Below, in pieces: positions 44,906 through 56,800 of a DNA stretch of 59,330 nucleotides. Position numbers and translations under genes: made by a program. The notes below the pieces were generated by a model. The model saw nothing but the letters and a program-made list of their open reading frames with translations. It had not been told where the DNA came from and ran no database searches. Where the stretch lies: assembly GCA_041399085.1 (NCBI GenBank), contig JAWKTM010000044.1, forward strand, positions 1 through 59,330, read 5' to 3'. Position 1 is the stretch's first letter, and each line of letters starts with the position of its first letter. The stretch is from JAWKTM01 sp041399085 (lineage in GTDB: Bacteria; Planctomycetota; Planctomycetia; Pirellulales; Pirellulaceae).

Positions 44906-45811
44906 ATGGAAAAGATGGCGACGGTAACTCCCCCGAAGACAGACGACGCCAAGGTGCGGTCGGAGCTGAAGGTATCGTCCTACGATCAGGTCTCCAGCTT
45001 GCTGCTGGCGCTGATTATGTTCGTGGGCTTCTTCGTGATGTTGATGTTCTTGATTTGGTTGACAACCGTGCTGAATTTCAAGAAGGAGATGCCCATCATC
45101 GCGATTGCCGAAGAGTATGGCGATGGCGAAGATCCGATCGGCTACGAGGACGATTTTGAGCCGCCGGGGCTGGAGGAAGTCGAGGAGATTACCGAACCGC
45201 AGATCGAACAGACATTGGAAGCCGTAACGAGTACGGTTTCGAGCGTGGCGGCTTCGTTCGATCCGGTCAACAGCGGCGCATCGTCCAGCAGCAAAGGCTC
45301 GGGCAAAGGCCGCAAGGGCAAGGGCGGTTCGGGTAAGGGCGATTCGATTCCGCGTTGGGAACGCTGGGAGATCCACTACGCGTCGGACAAAATTGACGAG
45401 TACGCCAAGCAGCTAGATCACTTCAAAATCGAACTGGGCGCGGCCGGCGGCGGAGTGGCGACGGTCGACTACGGATCGAACTTTTCCACCAGTCCACGTA
45501 AGCGATCCGGCCCGCCGGCGGACGAAAAGCGGCTGTATATGACGTGGACCAGCGGCACGATGAAAGCGATGGACCGAGGTCTGTTGGCGAAAGCCGGCGT
45601 GTCGACCAATCGCCGCGTGATTATGCAGTTCTATCCGAAGGAAACCGAAGATTTGATCGCCACGATCGAGCTGACTTACGCCACGAAAAATGGCTTCGAT
45701 CATCCGCGCTATATTCAGAAGACGATTTTCGCCGTTGAGAAAGCCGGGAGCGGATACGAGTACAAGGTGCTCGAACAACGGTATCGCACGCCGCCGGGCC
45801 AAGCGAAGTAG
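44906..45811 (+). CDS. TolA/TonB-like single-span membrane protein, copy 1
   Basis: 301 aa (297 if the second ATG is used). A transmembrane helix lies at about 30-52 (SSLLLALIMFVGFFVMLMFLIWL). It is followed by an acidic Pro-rich segment (DDFEPPGLEEVEEITEP), a Gly/Ser/Lys linker (SSSKGSGKGRKGKGGSGKGD), and a C-terminal domain with WERWEIHYASDKIDEYAKQLD and DLIATIELTYATKNG. The layout is like energy-transducing TolA/TonB proteins, but the C-terminal domain is not recognised. A second copy follows at 45868. No exbB/exbD genes lie beside it. Confidence 0.7.
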   Translation: MEKMATVTPPKTDDAKVRSELKVSSYDQVSSLLLALIMFVGFFVMLMFLIWLTTVLNFKKEMPIIAIAEEYGDGEDPIGYEDDFEPPGLEEVEEITEPQIEQTLEAVTSTVSSVAASFDPVNSGASSSSKGSGKGRKGKGGSGKGDSIPRWERWEIHYASDKIDEYAKQLDHFKIELGAAGGGVATVDYGSNFSTSPRKRSGPPADEKRLYMTWTSGTMKAMDRGLLAKAGVSTNRRVIMQFYPKETEDLIATIELTYATKNGFDHPRYIQKTIFAVEKAGSGYEYKVLEQRYRTPPGQAK

Positions 45812-45867
45812 CATCTGGCGGTGCAGCCAACCGTACGGCTGTCGATCCAAGCCGTTCGACAATCAGC

Positions 45868-46786
45868 ATGGAGACGCTACGGATGACGACGGTCACTTCT
45901 CCTAACACCGGTGATACCGATTTGCGGTCGAAGCTGAGAGTGTCGGCTTACGATCGGATGTCCAGTTTGCTGCTGACGCTGACGGTGTTCGTCGGTTTCT
46001 TCGTATCGCTGATGTTCGTCGTTTGGTTCACGAGCGCTTTGAATTTCAAGAAGGAGTTTCCCGTCATCGCCATTGCGGAAGAGCGCGGCGATGGCGAGGA
46101 GGCGATCGGTTACGAAGACGCTCTGGAACCGCCGGGGTTGGAGGAGGTGGAACAGATTTCCGAGCTGCCCGTCGAACAAACTCTGAAGGCGGTGACCAAC
46201 ACGACTTCGAATGTGGCGGCTTTGTTCGAGCCGGTTGGTAGCAGCTCAACGTCCAACAATCAGAGGCAAGGCCCACACCGAAGCGTTGGCCCGATCGGCG
46301 CCGATAGAAACGATTCGATTCCGCGTTGGGAGCGTTGGGAGATCCACTACGCCTCGGACAAAATTGACGAGTACGCCAAGCAGCTAGATCACTTCATGTA
46401 AATCGAACTGGGTGCGGCCGGCGGCGGAGTGGCGACGGTTGACTACGATCGAACTTTCACCAGTCCGCGAAAACGATCGGGCCCGCCGGCGGACGAAAAG
46501 CGGCTGTATATGACGTGGACCAGCGGCACGATGAAAGCGATGGACCGGGGACTGTTGGCGCAGTTACAGGGTTGACCAATCGCCGAGGATGATGGTTCTA
46601 CCCGAAGGAAACTGAAGAGCTGATCGCCACGTACGATCGAGCTGACCTACGCCACCAAGAACGGCTTCGGATCATCCGCGCAATATTCAGAAGACGATCT
46701 TCGCCGTGGAAAAAGCCGGCAGCGGATACGAGTACAAGGTGCTCGAACAACGTTACCGCACGCCGCCGAGCCAAGCGAAGAATTAG
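45868..46786 (+). pseudogene. TolA/TonB-like membrane protein, copy 2, disrupted
   Basis: A tandem paralogue of the 44906 gene with the same layout: helix SSLLLTLTVFVGFFVSLMFVVW, acidic Pro-rich segment, linker, WERWEIHYASDKIDEYAKQLDHF. A stop (TAA) arises at 46399 after HFM where copy 1 has HFKIELG. Further indels follow (near 46450, 46563, 46590, 46632 and 46667), although the residual pieces still match copy 1 to about 46786. The 5' half has diverged a lot, while the 3' half is almost identical to copy 1 at the nucleotide level. Confidence 0.72.
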
Positions 46787-46812
46787 TACGCGGCGAGTCA
46801 GGCCGCGTGGTC

Positions 46813-47697
<885 letters not shown>

Positions 47698-48039
47698 GAT
47701 GGGGTTCCGGTGAGAGCGAAAGCTGGCTTGTTCGCAGCGTGGTGGGGTTTGACGGCCGCAAATATTCGGCAGAGACTTAGAGGTTCGCAGTCTACCGCTG
47801 ATTCTTGGCGATCGCAAAGGCTTGAACGGCATTTTCCCGAACGAGAACGGAGCAAATACTCGGATCTTGCGTTGCCGCTAAAGGATATCTCGGCGAATCG
47901 TGCGCTCGACGGACGTCTGGTGCGCGGCATGCTCAATTCCCGGTCGACGTTCTATACTGCCCGGCCGCTCCAGCTTCCACGCCGGATCATCCGCCTCGAC
48001 AACACGCCACTTCGTACATCGCTGTCGCATTTGCCGCCA
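47698..48039. other. Divergent intergenic region between DUF1559 and KefB-like genes
   Basis: No supported gene. A TATACT sequence near 47953 could be a -10 box for the antiporter gene, but no convincing -35 hexamer is found 17 nt upstream. A long plus-strand frame crossing this region from 46807 is antisense to DUF1559 and not coding. Confidence 0.35.
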
Positions 48040-49699
48040 ATGCACATCGCTCCGCTACTTCGCGACCTGCTGATCATCCTGGCCGCAGGTACGTTGTCCG
48101 GCATGGTTTGCAAACGGCTCGGCATCTCGCTGCTGGTCGGGTATCTGGTGGTTGGATCGCTGATCGGCCGCGGCGGTTTGGGACTGGTCGGCGACGCCAC
48201 GCACGAGCTGGAGTTGTTCGCCGAAGCTGGGGCATTGTTGTTGTTGTTCTCGATCGGCATCGAGTTCTCGCTGGACGAGCTCAGCAAACTGCGGCGATTC
48301 TTCTTCGTCGCCGGATTCACGCAACAAGCGGTGGCGCTGCCGTTAGCGGCGGCGGCCTGGCCGGTTTGGTCGACAAACGCCGCTTGGTTGGCGGAGCACG
48401 GCGGAAGCGCTCAGTTCAACGGTGCTGGTGTTTCGCGCCTTGGCCGAAGGTGGTCAAGCTGGTTCGGGTCCGGGGCGACGCGGCATTGCCATCTTGCTTT
48501 TTCAAGACGCCGCACCTGTCCCGCTGTTGTTGCTGGTGCCTCTGCTAACCGCTGGCACGCCCGACGGCGGCCGCCTATCTGCTGCTGGCTGGCAAGTCGG
48601 CTCTGTTCCTGGTCGGCGTTTGGCTGCTCCAACGGCTATTCGCCTGCCACCTGTGCCGGCATTGGCCAAATTGCGGAGCGTCGAATTGGTCGTGTTGTTC
48701 ACGATCAGCTTGTTGGGAGCGATGTGCTGGACGGCCCACTGGCTCGGGTTGCCGGCAGCCATCGGCTCGTTGGCCGCCGGGATCGCGCTCAGCGGCAATC
48801 GGCTCAGTCATCAGATCGACACGATCTTGCTGCCGTTTCGCGAGACATTCGCCGCCGTGTTTTTCGTCACGCTAGGAATGCTGCTCGAGCCGCTGAAGTT
48901 CTTCGAGGAGCCGTTGCTACTGACCGCTGGTTTGGTCGGCGTTGTGGCGCTCAAGACGCTGGCCGCCGCCACGGCATTGCGGTTCGTTGGCCTGTCATGG
49001 CGAGCGGCTCTGGGGATGGGCCTGGGATTATCGCAACTGGGCGAGTTCTCCTTTTTGCTTGTCGCGCGCGGAGTGCGGGAGAACCTGATCGACGTCGAGG
49101 ACTACAACCGCATGCTGTTCATCGCGCTGGCCACGCTGATCATGACGCCCACGTTTTTGCGATGGGGGTTTCGCTGGATGGGCGATAGCGAAACGGATGC
49201 GGGACATTCCGAGCAACCGTGGGGCGCGGCAGTGGACGAGCCGCGAGCTCTGATCATTGGCATCGGTCCGATCGGACGGCAAGCGGCTTCGCGACTGGAA
49301 TTAATGGGCGTCAGCGTGAATCTGATCGATACCAGCCCGATCAATCTGCATCCGTTCGCTCAGCAAGGGTTCGCCACGTTTGCCGGCGACGCTCGGGACC
49401 CGAAGGTACTGGAGCGAGCCGGCGCGAGTCGCACGCATCTGGCGGTGGTTTGCGTGCCCGTGGACGAAGTCGCCGCCGAAATTGTTCGCGGCTTGCGAGC
49501 GATGAACCGCGACCTGGCGATCATCGTTCGCTGTCGTTTCCAATCGCGGATCATTCACCTGGAAAAGGCCGGGGCGAACAAGGTGGTCAGCGAGGAAGCC
49601 GAGGCGTCCGGCCCGGTGATTCGTTTCTGCGAATCCTGGTTGCGGAGCATCGGCGATCCGGCCGCTTCTGCTAAATTGAAACCGCCGAACCGTCTCTGA
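48040..49699 (+). pseudogene. KefB-type CPA2 monovalent cation/H+ antiporter with TrkA-N domain, frameshifted
   Basis: ATG 48040 begins DLLIILAAGTLSGMVCKRLGISLLVGYLVVGSLIG, LLLLFSIGIEFSLDEL and further helices. The frame changes near 48400 (ALSSTVLVFRALAEGGQAG is in the next frame) and again at about 48550 and 48650, where AAYLLLAGKSALFLVGVWLLQRLFA is read in another frame. From PALAKLRSVELVVLFTISLLGA it is intact: more helices, then a Rossmann TrkA-N domain (LIIGIGPIGRQAASRLELMGVSVNLID). Corrected length is about 550 aa. It exports K+ or Na+ against H+, gated by NAD(H) or glutathione in known relatives. Confidence 0.82.
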
Positions 49700-49741
49700 C
49701 GGCGGCCCGCTTGGCTCGACAGCTTTCTCCCGGTCCGTTCC

Positions 49742-50731
49742 ATGTCCGATCCTTCCGACGCACACATCCTCGCCGCCGCTCGCCTGCTCCGAGATGGCGG
49801 TTTGGTCGCATTTCCCACCGAAACGGTTTACGGGCTGGGAGCCAACGCACTCGATCCGCTGGCGGTGGCCGGCATCTTCGAGCTAAAGGGCCGACCGCGA
49901 TTCGACCCGCTGATTGTGCATCTGGACACAGCCGACCTGTTGCCAACCGTCGCGGACCTGACGGCGATACCGACGGCGATTGGCGGTGAACTGATTGAAA
50001 AATTGGTCGAGCGATTCTGGCCGGGGCCGCTGACGTTGGTTCTGCCGAAGGCGGACGCGGTGCCGGGGATCGTTACATCCGACTTGCCGACCGTCGCCGT
50101 TCGAGTGCCCGATCACCCGATCGCTCGGCGATTGATCCGGGCGGCCGGAGTTCCCGTCGCGGCTCCGAGCGCCAATCGGTTCGGCCGCACCAGTCCCACG
50201 ACGGCCCAGCATGTGGCGGACAGTTTCGCCGACCAGTCGCCGCTGATTTTGGACGGCGGGCCGTGTCGAGTCGGCGTGGAGTCCACGGTATTGTCATTGA
50301 TCGAATCGCGGCCGCGGCTGCTTCGGCCGGGCGGCGTCGCGGTCGAGGAGCTCGAAGAAATCACGGGGCCGATCGAGCGGGCACTGACGTCGTCCGAATC
50401 GGAAAACACGCCAGCCAGTTCGCCCGGCATGCTGGCCTCGCACTACGCGCCGCAAACTCCGCTGCGATTGAGCGACGAAGCGGCTCCGCATCCCGACAGC
50501 GACCGGCGCTGCGGCCTATTAGCTTGGCGTCCGACGACAACGGCCGGCGAATTCGCCGCCCTGGAGTTGCTTTCGTCAAGCGGTGATCTTCGCGAAGCGG
50601 CCGCCAACCTTTTCGCGGCGATCCGGCGTCTCGACCAAGCCGGCCTGGATCTAATCATCGCCACCACGCCCCCGCCGCACGGCCTGGGCCTAGCCATCCA
50701 AGACCGCCTAAGCCGCGCCGCGGCGCGATAA
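49742..50731 (+). CDS. L-threonylcarbamoyladenylate synthase (Sua5 type)
   Basis: 329 aa, the long Sua5 form. The YrdC domain shows GGLVAFPTETVYGLGANAL, LKGRPRFDPLIVH (the KxR substrate motif), GPLTLVLPK, VAVRVPDHPIARRLI and PVAAPSANRFGRTSPTTAQHV. A C-terminal Sua5 domain follows after the linker with SPGMLASHYAPQTPL. It makes threonylcarbamoyl-AMP from Thr, bicarbonate and ATP for tRNA t6A modification. Its start is 43 nt after the antiporter stop. Confidence 0.92.
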   Translation: MSDPSDAHILAAARLLRDGGLVAFPTETVYGLGANALDPLAVAGIFELKGRPRFDPLIVHLDTADLLPTVADLTAIPTAIGGELIEKLVERFWPGPLTLVLPKADAVPGIVTSDLPTVAVRVPDHPIARRLIRAAGVPVAAPSANRFGRTSPTTAQHVADSFADQSPLILDGGPCRVGVESTVLSLIESRPRLLRPGGVAVEELEEITGPIERALTSSESENTPASSPGMLASHYAPQTPLRLSDEAAPHPDSDRRCGLLAWRPTTTAGEFAALELLSSSGDLREAAANLFAAIRRLDQAGLDLIIATTPPPHGLGLAIQDRLSRAAAR

Positions 50732-50830
50732 AGGCAGCCACTGTCTCGTCACGGTTCGGTGGACTGGGGCTGGAGTTGGGATGCAGGCGACACGTTCGGC
50801 GGCTGGCGCGAGACAGGCGCGATACGGTGT

Positions 50831-52273
50831 TTAATTCAGGCCGGATACTTGATGCACCACGATCAGGTTGTGGGCGCGCTGGACCATGCCGGTGCCGGTG
50901 ACGTAGACGACGTGGTCGCCATTTTCCAGCAGTTTCGCGTCTTGGCCCCATTGTTCGATGAGGCGGCGGAGTTCGGGGGGATTGTCGACGGGGACTCCGG
51001 CCAAAGGCATGATTCCCCATAGCAAACACATGCGGCGCAGCGTGCGGCTGTTGTTGCTGAGCCCGATGGTGAGAATGCGGCTGCGACGCATCGCGGCGCT
51101 TTGGGCGGTGCCGCCGGTGCGTGTGGCGATGACCAGCAGTTTGGCTTCCAATTGATCGGCGATTTGCGAAGCGCCGTACACAACGGCCGAGGTGATCGGC
51201 AGCACCGCACCGCTGGTTTCGGGGCGGCGCGGAACGGTGCGCTTCTTCAGCATCGGTTCGGTGTGTTCCATGATTCGCCGCATCGTGTCGACGACTTCGC
51301 ACGGATAGTCGCCGATGGCCGTTTCGCCGCTGAGCATACAGGCGTCGGCGCCGTCCAGGATGGCATTGGCCACGTCGCTAACCTCGGCCCGAGTCGGTCG
51401 CCGGGAATGATGCATGCTTTCCAGCATCTGGGTGGCGACAATCACTGGCTTCTCGAAACGGCGGCAAGTTTCGATGATTCGTTTTTGGGCCACGGGCGTT
51501 TCGGCCACGTCGATCTCGACACCCAGATCGCCTCGGGCCACCATCACGCCATCCGATGCGGACACGATCGCGTCGAGATCGTCGAGCGACTCGCTCTTTT
51601 CAATTTTGGCGACGATGAACGGAGCGGCCGGATGATCGGCCAAAGCGGCTCGCAGCCGTTCGATGTCGGCGGCACAGCGCACGAAACTCAGGCCGAGGAA
51701 GTCGAGCTCCAGATCGGCGGCCCAACTGGCGTGCTTCAAGTCTTCGTCGGTCAGCGCGGGAACGCTCAGCTCGGCGCCAGGCAAGTTGATTCCCTGTCGA
51801 CTGCGAATCGTGCCGGACGACGTGACCTCGCAGACCGCTCCGTCGTCGTTCTTTTCGACCACGTTCATGGAAACCAAACCGTCGGCCAGCATCACGCGGT
51901 CGCCCGGTTTGAGTTCGTCGATCAGACGTTCGTAGTTCGACGTCAGCTCGTTGGCCGCGCTGGACCGCTCGCCGCGAACGAAACGAAATCGCTCGCCCGG
52001 CTGGCACTCCGTGGGATTCTCGAACAGCTCGCCGAGCCGGATTTTGGGGCCTGCCAGATCGACCAGAATTCCGACGACTCGGCCGGTCCGCACGCTGGCT
52101 TCGCGGATATTGGCAACGGCCCGTTCATGCGTGAGCCGGTCGCCGTGAGCCGTGTTGATGCGAAACACGTTCACGCCGTGCTCGATTAATTTGGTGAGCA
52201 TTTCGACGCTGTCACAAGCCGGGCCGACCGTGGCGACAATTTTCGTGCGATTGCGGGCAGGGCTGCTAATCAT
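50831..52273 (-). CDS. pyk: Pyruvate kinase
   Basis: 480 aa, intact. NRTKIVATVGPACDSVEML opens the barrel, with VNVFRINTAHGDR (usually R-x-N-F-S-H-G, so the K+-ligand Ser is replaced by Ala), LVDLAGPKIRLGEL, the catalytic Lys region PFIVAKIEKSESLDDLDAIV, the Mg2+ site DGVMVARGDLGVEID, and PVIVATQMLESM. The C-terminal domain (VVYGASQIADQLEAKLLVIATRTGGTAQ) is complete. It transfers phosphate from PEP to ADP at the end of glycolysis. It is monocistronic. Confidence 0.94.
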   Translation of the reverse strand: MISSPARNRTKIVATVGPACDSVEMLTKLIEHGVNVFRINTAHGDRLTHERAVANIREASVRTGRVVGILVDLAGPKIRLGELFENPTECQPGERFRFVRGERSSAANELTSNYERLIDELKPGDRVMLADGLVSMNVVEKNDDGAVCEVTSSGTIRSRQGINLPGAELSVPALTDEDLKHASWAADLELDFLGLSFVRCAADIERLRAALADHPAAPFIVAKIEKSESLDDLDAIVSASDGVMVARGDLGVEIDVAETPVAQKRIIETCRRFEKPVIVATQMLESMHHSRRPTRAEVSDVANAILDGADACMLSGETAIGDYPCEVVDTMRRIMEHTEPMLKKRTVPRRPETSGAVLPITSAVVYGASQIADQLEAKLLVIATRTGGTAQSAAMRRSRILTIGLSNNSRTLRRMCLLWGIMPLAGVPVDNPPELRRLIEQWGQDAKLLENGDHVVYVTGTGMVQRAHNLIVVHQVSGLN

Positions 52274-52623
52274 GCTTCATCGTCCAACGAGGAATCGGGA
52301 ATCCGTCCGCCGCCATGTTTGTAACGCAGAACCGGCGAACTGGCGAGCCCGCCGGACTTGCCGGCGACGGAAGCGAATCCGTGTGGCACGGTCGACGGGA
52401 AATCGTCCTGGTAGATTATGGCCGTGTCGGAATGCGGCGACGCGAATCGCCCGATCCGCCGATGTCGACCAGTCGTTGTTTATCCGCCGATGCCGCGCGT
52501 GGCGGGTGACTTGTGCCGCGGGCGTCGCATTTCCTCTAACGAATCCATTTGACGCCACCTACCATTGCCAGTTAGTGGTAGTGCTGGGAATCATCCACGC
52601 GGGAAAAACTGGGAGGTAGTCTC
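52274..52623. other. Intergenic region before the WXG100 locus
   Basis: No supported gene in 350 nt. It should contain the divergent promoters of pyk and the WXG100 gene. Near the end, GTAGTGGT-like repeats (TTAGTGGTAGTG) and the ribosome-binding site GGGAGG, 7 nt before the ATG at 52624, are seen. Confidence 0.35.
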
Positions 52624-52896
52624 ATGGCTCAAGCCGTCGTTGACCCTGAAGAATTGCGGCAGTTTGCCGGCATGTTGCGAAAGTTCAACAACGAGTTGCG
52701 GGACCGCATGAACGCGCTGAACAACCACATGTCCGCGCTCGGCTCGACTTGGCGCGATCAGGAACAGCGTCGTTTCGCCGAGCAGTTCGAGGAGAACATG
52801 CGCACGATGGCGAAGTTCACCGACATCGCCGATCGGCATGTGCCGTACTTGCTGCGTAAGGCCGAACAGATTGAAGAGTATTTGAACACGCGCTAG
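52624..52896 (+). CDS. WXG100-family protein (type VII secretion substrate-like)
   Basis: 90 aa, the typical WXG100 size. Two amphipathic helices (EELRQFAGMLRKFNNELRDRM and QRRFAEQFEENMRTMAKFTD) flank a turn STWRDQ, where W-x-D takes the place of W-x-G. The C-terminal YxxxD/E export motif is not clear: YLLRK and YLNTR are the only candidates. GGGAGG lies 7 nt upstream. In actinobacteria and firmicutes such proteins pair with an FtsK-like EccC/EssC ATPase, and one is present 1 kb downstream here. Confidence 0.82.
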   Translation: MAQAVVDPEELRQFAGMLRKFNNELRDRMNALNNHMSALGSTWRDQEQRRFAEQFEENMRTMAKFTDIADRHVPYLLRKAEQIEEYLNTR

Positions 52897-53003
52897 TCCG
52901 CGTCGCGTTGTTTGGGAAACGTTGCGTTACGTTCGGTCGAAATCGTGGAACGCGGCGGATCAGGGGCCGTGAGTCCCGTCGTGCATTGGGGAGAGTTTTG
53001 ATC

Positions 53004-53480
53004 ATGAGCAACCCGGCTCGCGTCACTTCGATCGACGCCGTGCATCGGTTTCGGATATCGCTGCGCGAGTATTCCGAACAGATTCGCGACGTGACCTTGG
53101 CGTTAAACATGGAACTGCGGCGCGTGTTGGAATGGATCGACCACGAACGGCCGGCTTACTGGCGGGCCAGCTACGAGCGCGCTTCGCTGGAGTTGGTCGA
53201 AAAGCGGAACGAGCTGGAGCGTTGCATGAACAACACGGTCGGGGACGAACGGCGTTCGTGTTTCGCGGAGCGCAAGGCGTTCGAGCGGACCAAACGTCGT
53301 TTGGAAACGGCGGAGCGCAAGATGCGCGTCGTTCGCCAGTGGCAGTATCAACTTCGGCAGGAGATGGACAAATTGCAGTCGCAGATTGCCAAGCTCGACT
53401 TCATGTTGGACGACGATGTCGCTAAGGGGCTGGCAGTTCTGGAACGCATGACCAGCGCCTTGGATGACTACGCCGGATAG
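53004..53480 (+). CDS. Coiled-coil protein of the WXG100/FtsK locus
   Basis: 158 aa from ATG 53004. Almost entirely helical: RFRISLREYSEQIRDVTLALNMELRRVL, then a long coiled coil (LVEKRNELERCM, ERTKRRLETAERKMRVVRQWQYQLRQEMDKLQSQIAKLD). It has no signal or membrane segment. Its position between the WXG100 protein and the FtsK ATPase suggests a chaperone or structural partner. No family recognised. Confidence 0.72.
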   Translation: MSNPARVTSIDAVHRFRISLREYSEQIRDVTLALNMELRRVLEWIDHERPAYWRASYERASLELVEKRNELERCMNNTVGDERRSCFAERKAFERTKRRLETAERKMRVVRQWQYQLRQEMDKLQSQIAKLDFMLDDDVAKGLAVLERMTSALDDYAG

Positions 53481-53554
53481 TCCAGCAATCGCGCGCGACC
53501 GCGCTTCCACACAACCCACCCAATCGGAACACGGTGAAGCAGGAACCCTAATCG

Positions 53555-53791
53555 ATGGCAATTTGTGACTTATCAACTTCGATTACCCGTCTTCAACGAG
53601 CCACCTCGGATTTACGAGAACAGTGGTTGACGGCCAAGGAGCATTGGAACGACGCGACGAACGATCGGTTCGAGCGGGACTATCTGAATCCCCTGGCACC
53701 TCCGATTTCGGGAACGCGCCGCGTGCACGGTTTTGCCGAGTTGCTTCAACAGGCGGAAAAGGAATGCGGCGACGAGCATTTGCTTGAGTAA
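53555..53791 (+). CDS. Small helical protein of the WXG100/FtsK locus
   Basis: 78 aa. Sequence LQRATSDLREQWLTAKEHWNDATNDRFERDYLNPL has a helix-turn with HWND that is reminiscent of the W-x-G turn of WXG100 proteins, and the overall length fits that fold. The downstream FtsK-like gene starts 91 nt later. Function unknown; a second WXG100-like partner is possible. Confidence 0.6.
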   Translation: MAICDLSTSITRLQRATSDLREQWLTAKEHWNDATNDRFERDYLNPLAPPISGTRRVHGFAELLQQAEKECGDEHLLE

Positions 53792-53881
53792 ACCGCTCGA
53801 TAAGGTAGCCTTGACGAACATGACACACTGGCCGCGTGGGGCAGCGGTCGGTCGCTGGGCAAGAAACAGGGGATTCGCTCC

Positions 53882-56800
53882 GTGGGTAACTATATTTTCG
53901 ATTGCGACGCCCAAACCGAGCTGTTGAAAGGGTTGGAGCGGCTCGTTGGCGAGACGTGCGAGCGAGCGTGCCGCGGCGTTCGGCACGCGCAGCCGTCTGC
54001 CAAGCGAACGCGGAATTCGCGGCCCATCAGCAGGAACTTGTGGGGGCGTTCGAACAGCGAAGCGAATCCATCCGCGTCGAATATGTCACGGATCGCGAGG
54101 CGGTCATTTACGATTTTGAATCCGACAGCTATCAGTTGGTTCAGCAGCACGACGAACGAATGGCTCGGTTCGACAAGTCGCGGGGCGAATCGCTGCAGAA
54201 GGCCGAGCGCCCGCTGGAAGGCAGCCAGGCGAGTGAGGAGCAGTTCAACGCGGCGCGGCAGCCGCCAAGAGACGTTATTTGCCGCCCTTGACTAGGCGAA
54301 CGTCGGCACGAAGAGCTACTGGAACTGGATGGTTAAACCGTCAATGGTTGCGTCGCCGACGATGCCCAGCATATCCGGGTTGCGGAAATTCCGGGCGGTG
54401 ACGCGACGCTGGGCGATGCGACCGAACCGCCTGACTTGGCGGATGCCGGAACCGATCTCTCACGCGCGATTCGAGGACGCCAAGCGACGTCAAAGGCAAA
54501 TGCGTCCGTGGATTGAACATGGGCCATCGAGGTTTCTCGACCAGCGGTGGCCGATTCTGATTTTCGTGTTCACTTGGTTGGTGTCGTTCTATCCAATGGC
54601 CTTGGCGTTCGATTTCGGCCTGCGGCTGTGGCGAAAGTGGTGGTGACCGTCATTGCCGCGTTGTTGGCGTTCATTGTCCATTCGTCAATGCGCCCCTCCG
54701 TGAAACGCAAAGGCGGCAAATGTTTCCGGCGGTTCGGCAAGTGAGACGCGGGCTGCATGCCAATGAGGCGGCGGTTCGCGCGTGGAAAGGAGTAAGACAC
54801 GAATCCGACGCGGTCGCGGCTCGACACCGCAGCGAAGCGACCGAGGCGGCTCGACAACAATACAAGCAACGCAAGGCGGAAATCGAAGCGGCATACCGGC
54901 ACGACGTCGATCGCCAGAACGATAAATTCGCCAGGTCCGCCGAACTGCGGCAGACTCGCGAACGGCGGATGGCGGAAGTCGAAGCTTGGTTGCCAGCGAA
55001 TATGGATCCTCTCACCGCGGCTCATCGCGGCACGGTCATTGGAGGAGAAACAACGACAAAGTCTCGATTTGGCGCTCGCTTCGCGATCGGCAATGCCGGA
55101 ATTAGCGGCTCGCTGGCGCGACGGTGTTCAGGGGTTTCTGGACTCCGTAGATACCGTCAATCCAATTTTGCGAGGCGTCTTTTCCCAGTTGGCAGTCTTC
55201 GTCTTGGGACGAGTATCAACCGGCCACGGACGAACCGCCCGTGTTGCCGATCGGCTTCCATTCCTACGACATCAATGCGAGTGATTTGCCGCGGCCGAAC
55301 GACCCGCGGATGCAATTAGAGGCAGCGTGTTACCAATTGCCGACGGCTTCAATTGCCCGAGCGGCCGTCGTTGTTGTACGAAGCGGCTGGCGTGGGACGC
55401 GACGAGGCCACGCGGTCGATGCGCGCTTACGATGTTGCGAATGTTGACCGCGATGCCACCCGGCAAGGTTCGCTTTACGATCATCGACCGGTCGGACTGG
55501 GGGCAGAATTTTTCGGCGTTCATGCACCTGACTGACTTTGATGAGAAACTGGTCGCCAATCGCATTTGGACCGAGACCTCCCAAATCCAGAAACGCTTGA
55601 TCGACTTGACCGAGCACGGAGAACGTGATTCAGAAGTATCTGCGGAACGAGTTCGATTCGATTCACGGAAGATGCAACCGGCACGCAGGCGAAGTAGCCG
55701 AGCCGTTTCAGATTCTAGTAGTCGCGAATTTTCCATCCGGCTTCAACGACGAAGCGGCCCGGCGGTTGATCAGCATCGCGACCAGCGGCAGCTCGTTGCA
55801 GCGTGTACACGTTGATTGGCGTCGACACCAAGATGAAGCTGCCTCACCAATTTCGATCTGGCCGACCTGGAACAAAACGCGTTGACTTTGCGTTGGAACG
55901 GCGAGCCAGTTTTGTCTGCTGCACATCCGGGTCTGGAGAAGTTGCCGCTGACGCTCGACAGACCGCCAGACGAAGAACGCTTCACGGAGATCGTGCGAGC
56001 CGTCGGCCGTCTGGCGAAAGATGCGAGTCGCGTCGAGAGTGCCGTTCGCCTCCGGTGACCGCGCGGCCCAATGAATGGTGGTCGCGAGACAGTCGCGAGG
56101 AGCGTCGAGGAAGTCGCGTTGGGGCGTGCCGGCGCGCAAGCTGCAACCGATGCGGCTGGGCGGCGGCACTTCGCAGCACGTGCTGATCGCGGGCAAGACA
56201 GGCTCGGGCAAGTCCACGTTGTTGAACGCGTTGATCGTGAATCGATCTGGGTACAGCCCGGAAGAATTGCAGTTCTATTTGATCGACTTCAAAGAGAAGG
56301 GCGTCGGGAAGTTCAAGCCCTTACGCCGCCTACTCGCTGCCGCACGCGCGGGTGATCGCCGTCGAGAGCGAGCGCGGTTCGGCATGAGCGTGCTGGAGCG
56401 GTTGGATGCCGAGTTGCGAGAACGCGGCGATTTGTTTTACCATAGTAAGGCATGCAGAATTTAGCCGCTTGGCGCGACGCGAATCCCACAGGCGGACGAT
56501 GCCTCGGTTGCTGCTGATCATCGACGAGTTTCAAGAGTTCGCCTTCGTCAAGGACGACAAGATCAGGTCGGATGCCGCGTTGCTGTTGGATCGGCTGGTC
56601 CGGCAGGGGCGTGCGTTCAGCATTCACGTGTTGCTGGAGTTCGCAAACGCTGGCCGGGCGTGCGCTGAAATCACGCCACGGGTGGGGTCAAATGGCGGTG
56701 CCATCGGCAGCGCAATGCAGCGAGTCAGACGCATTTGATCCTGAGCGACGACAACACGGCCGCGCGGCTGCTCAGCCGCCCTGGCGAAAGCGATCTACAA

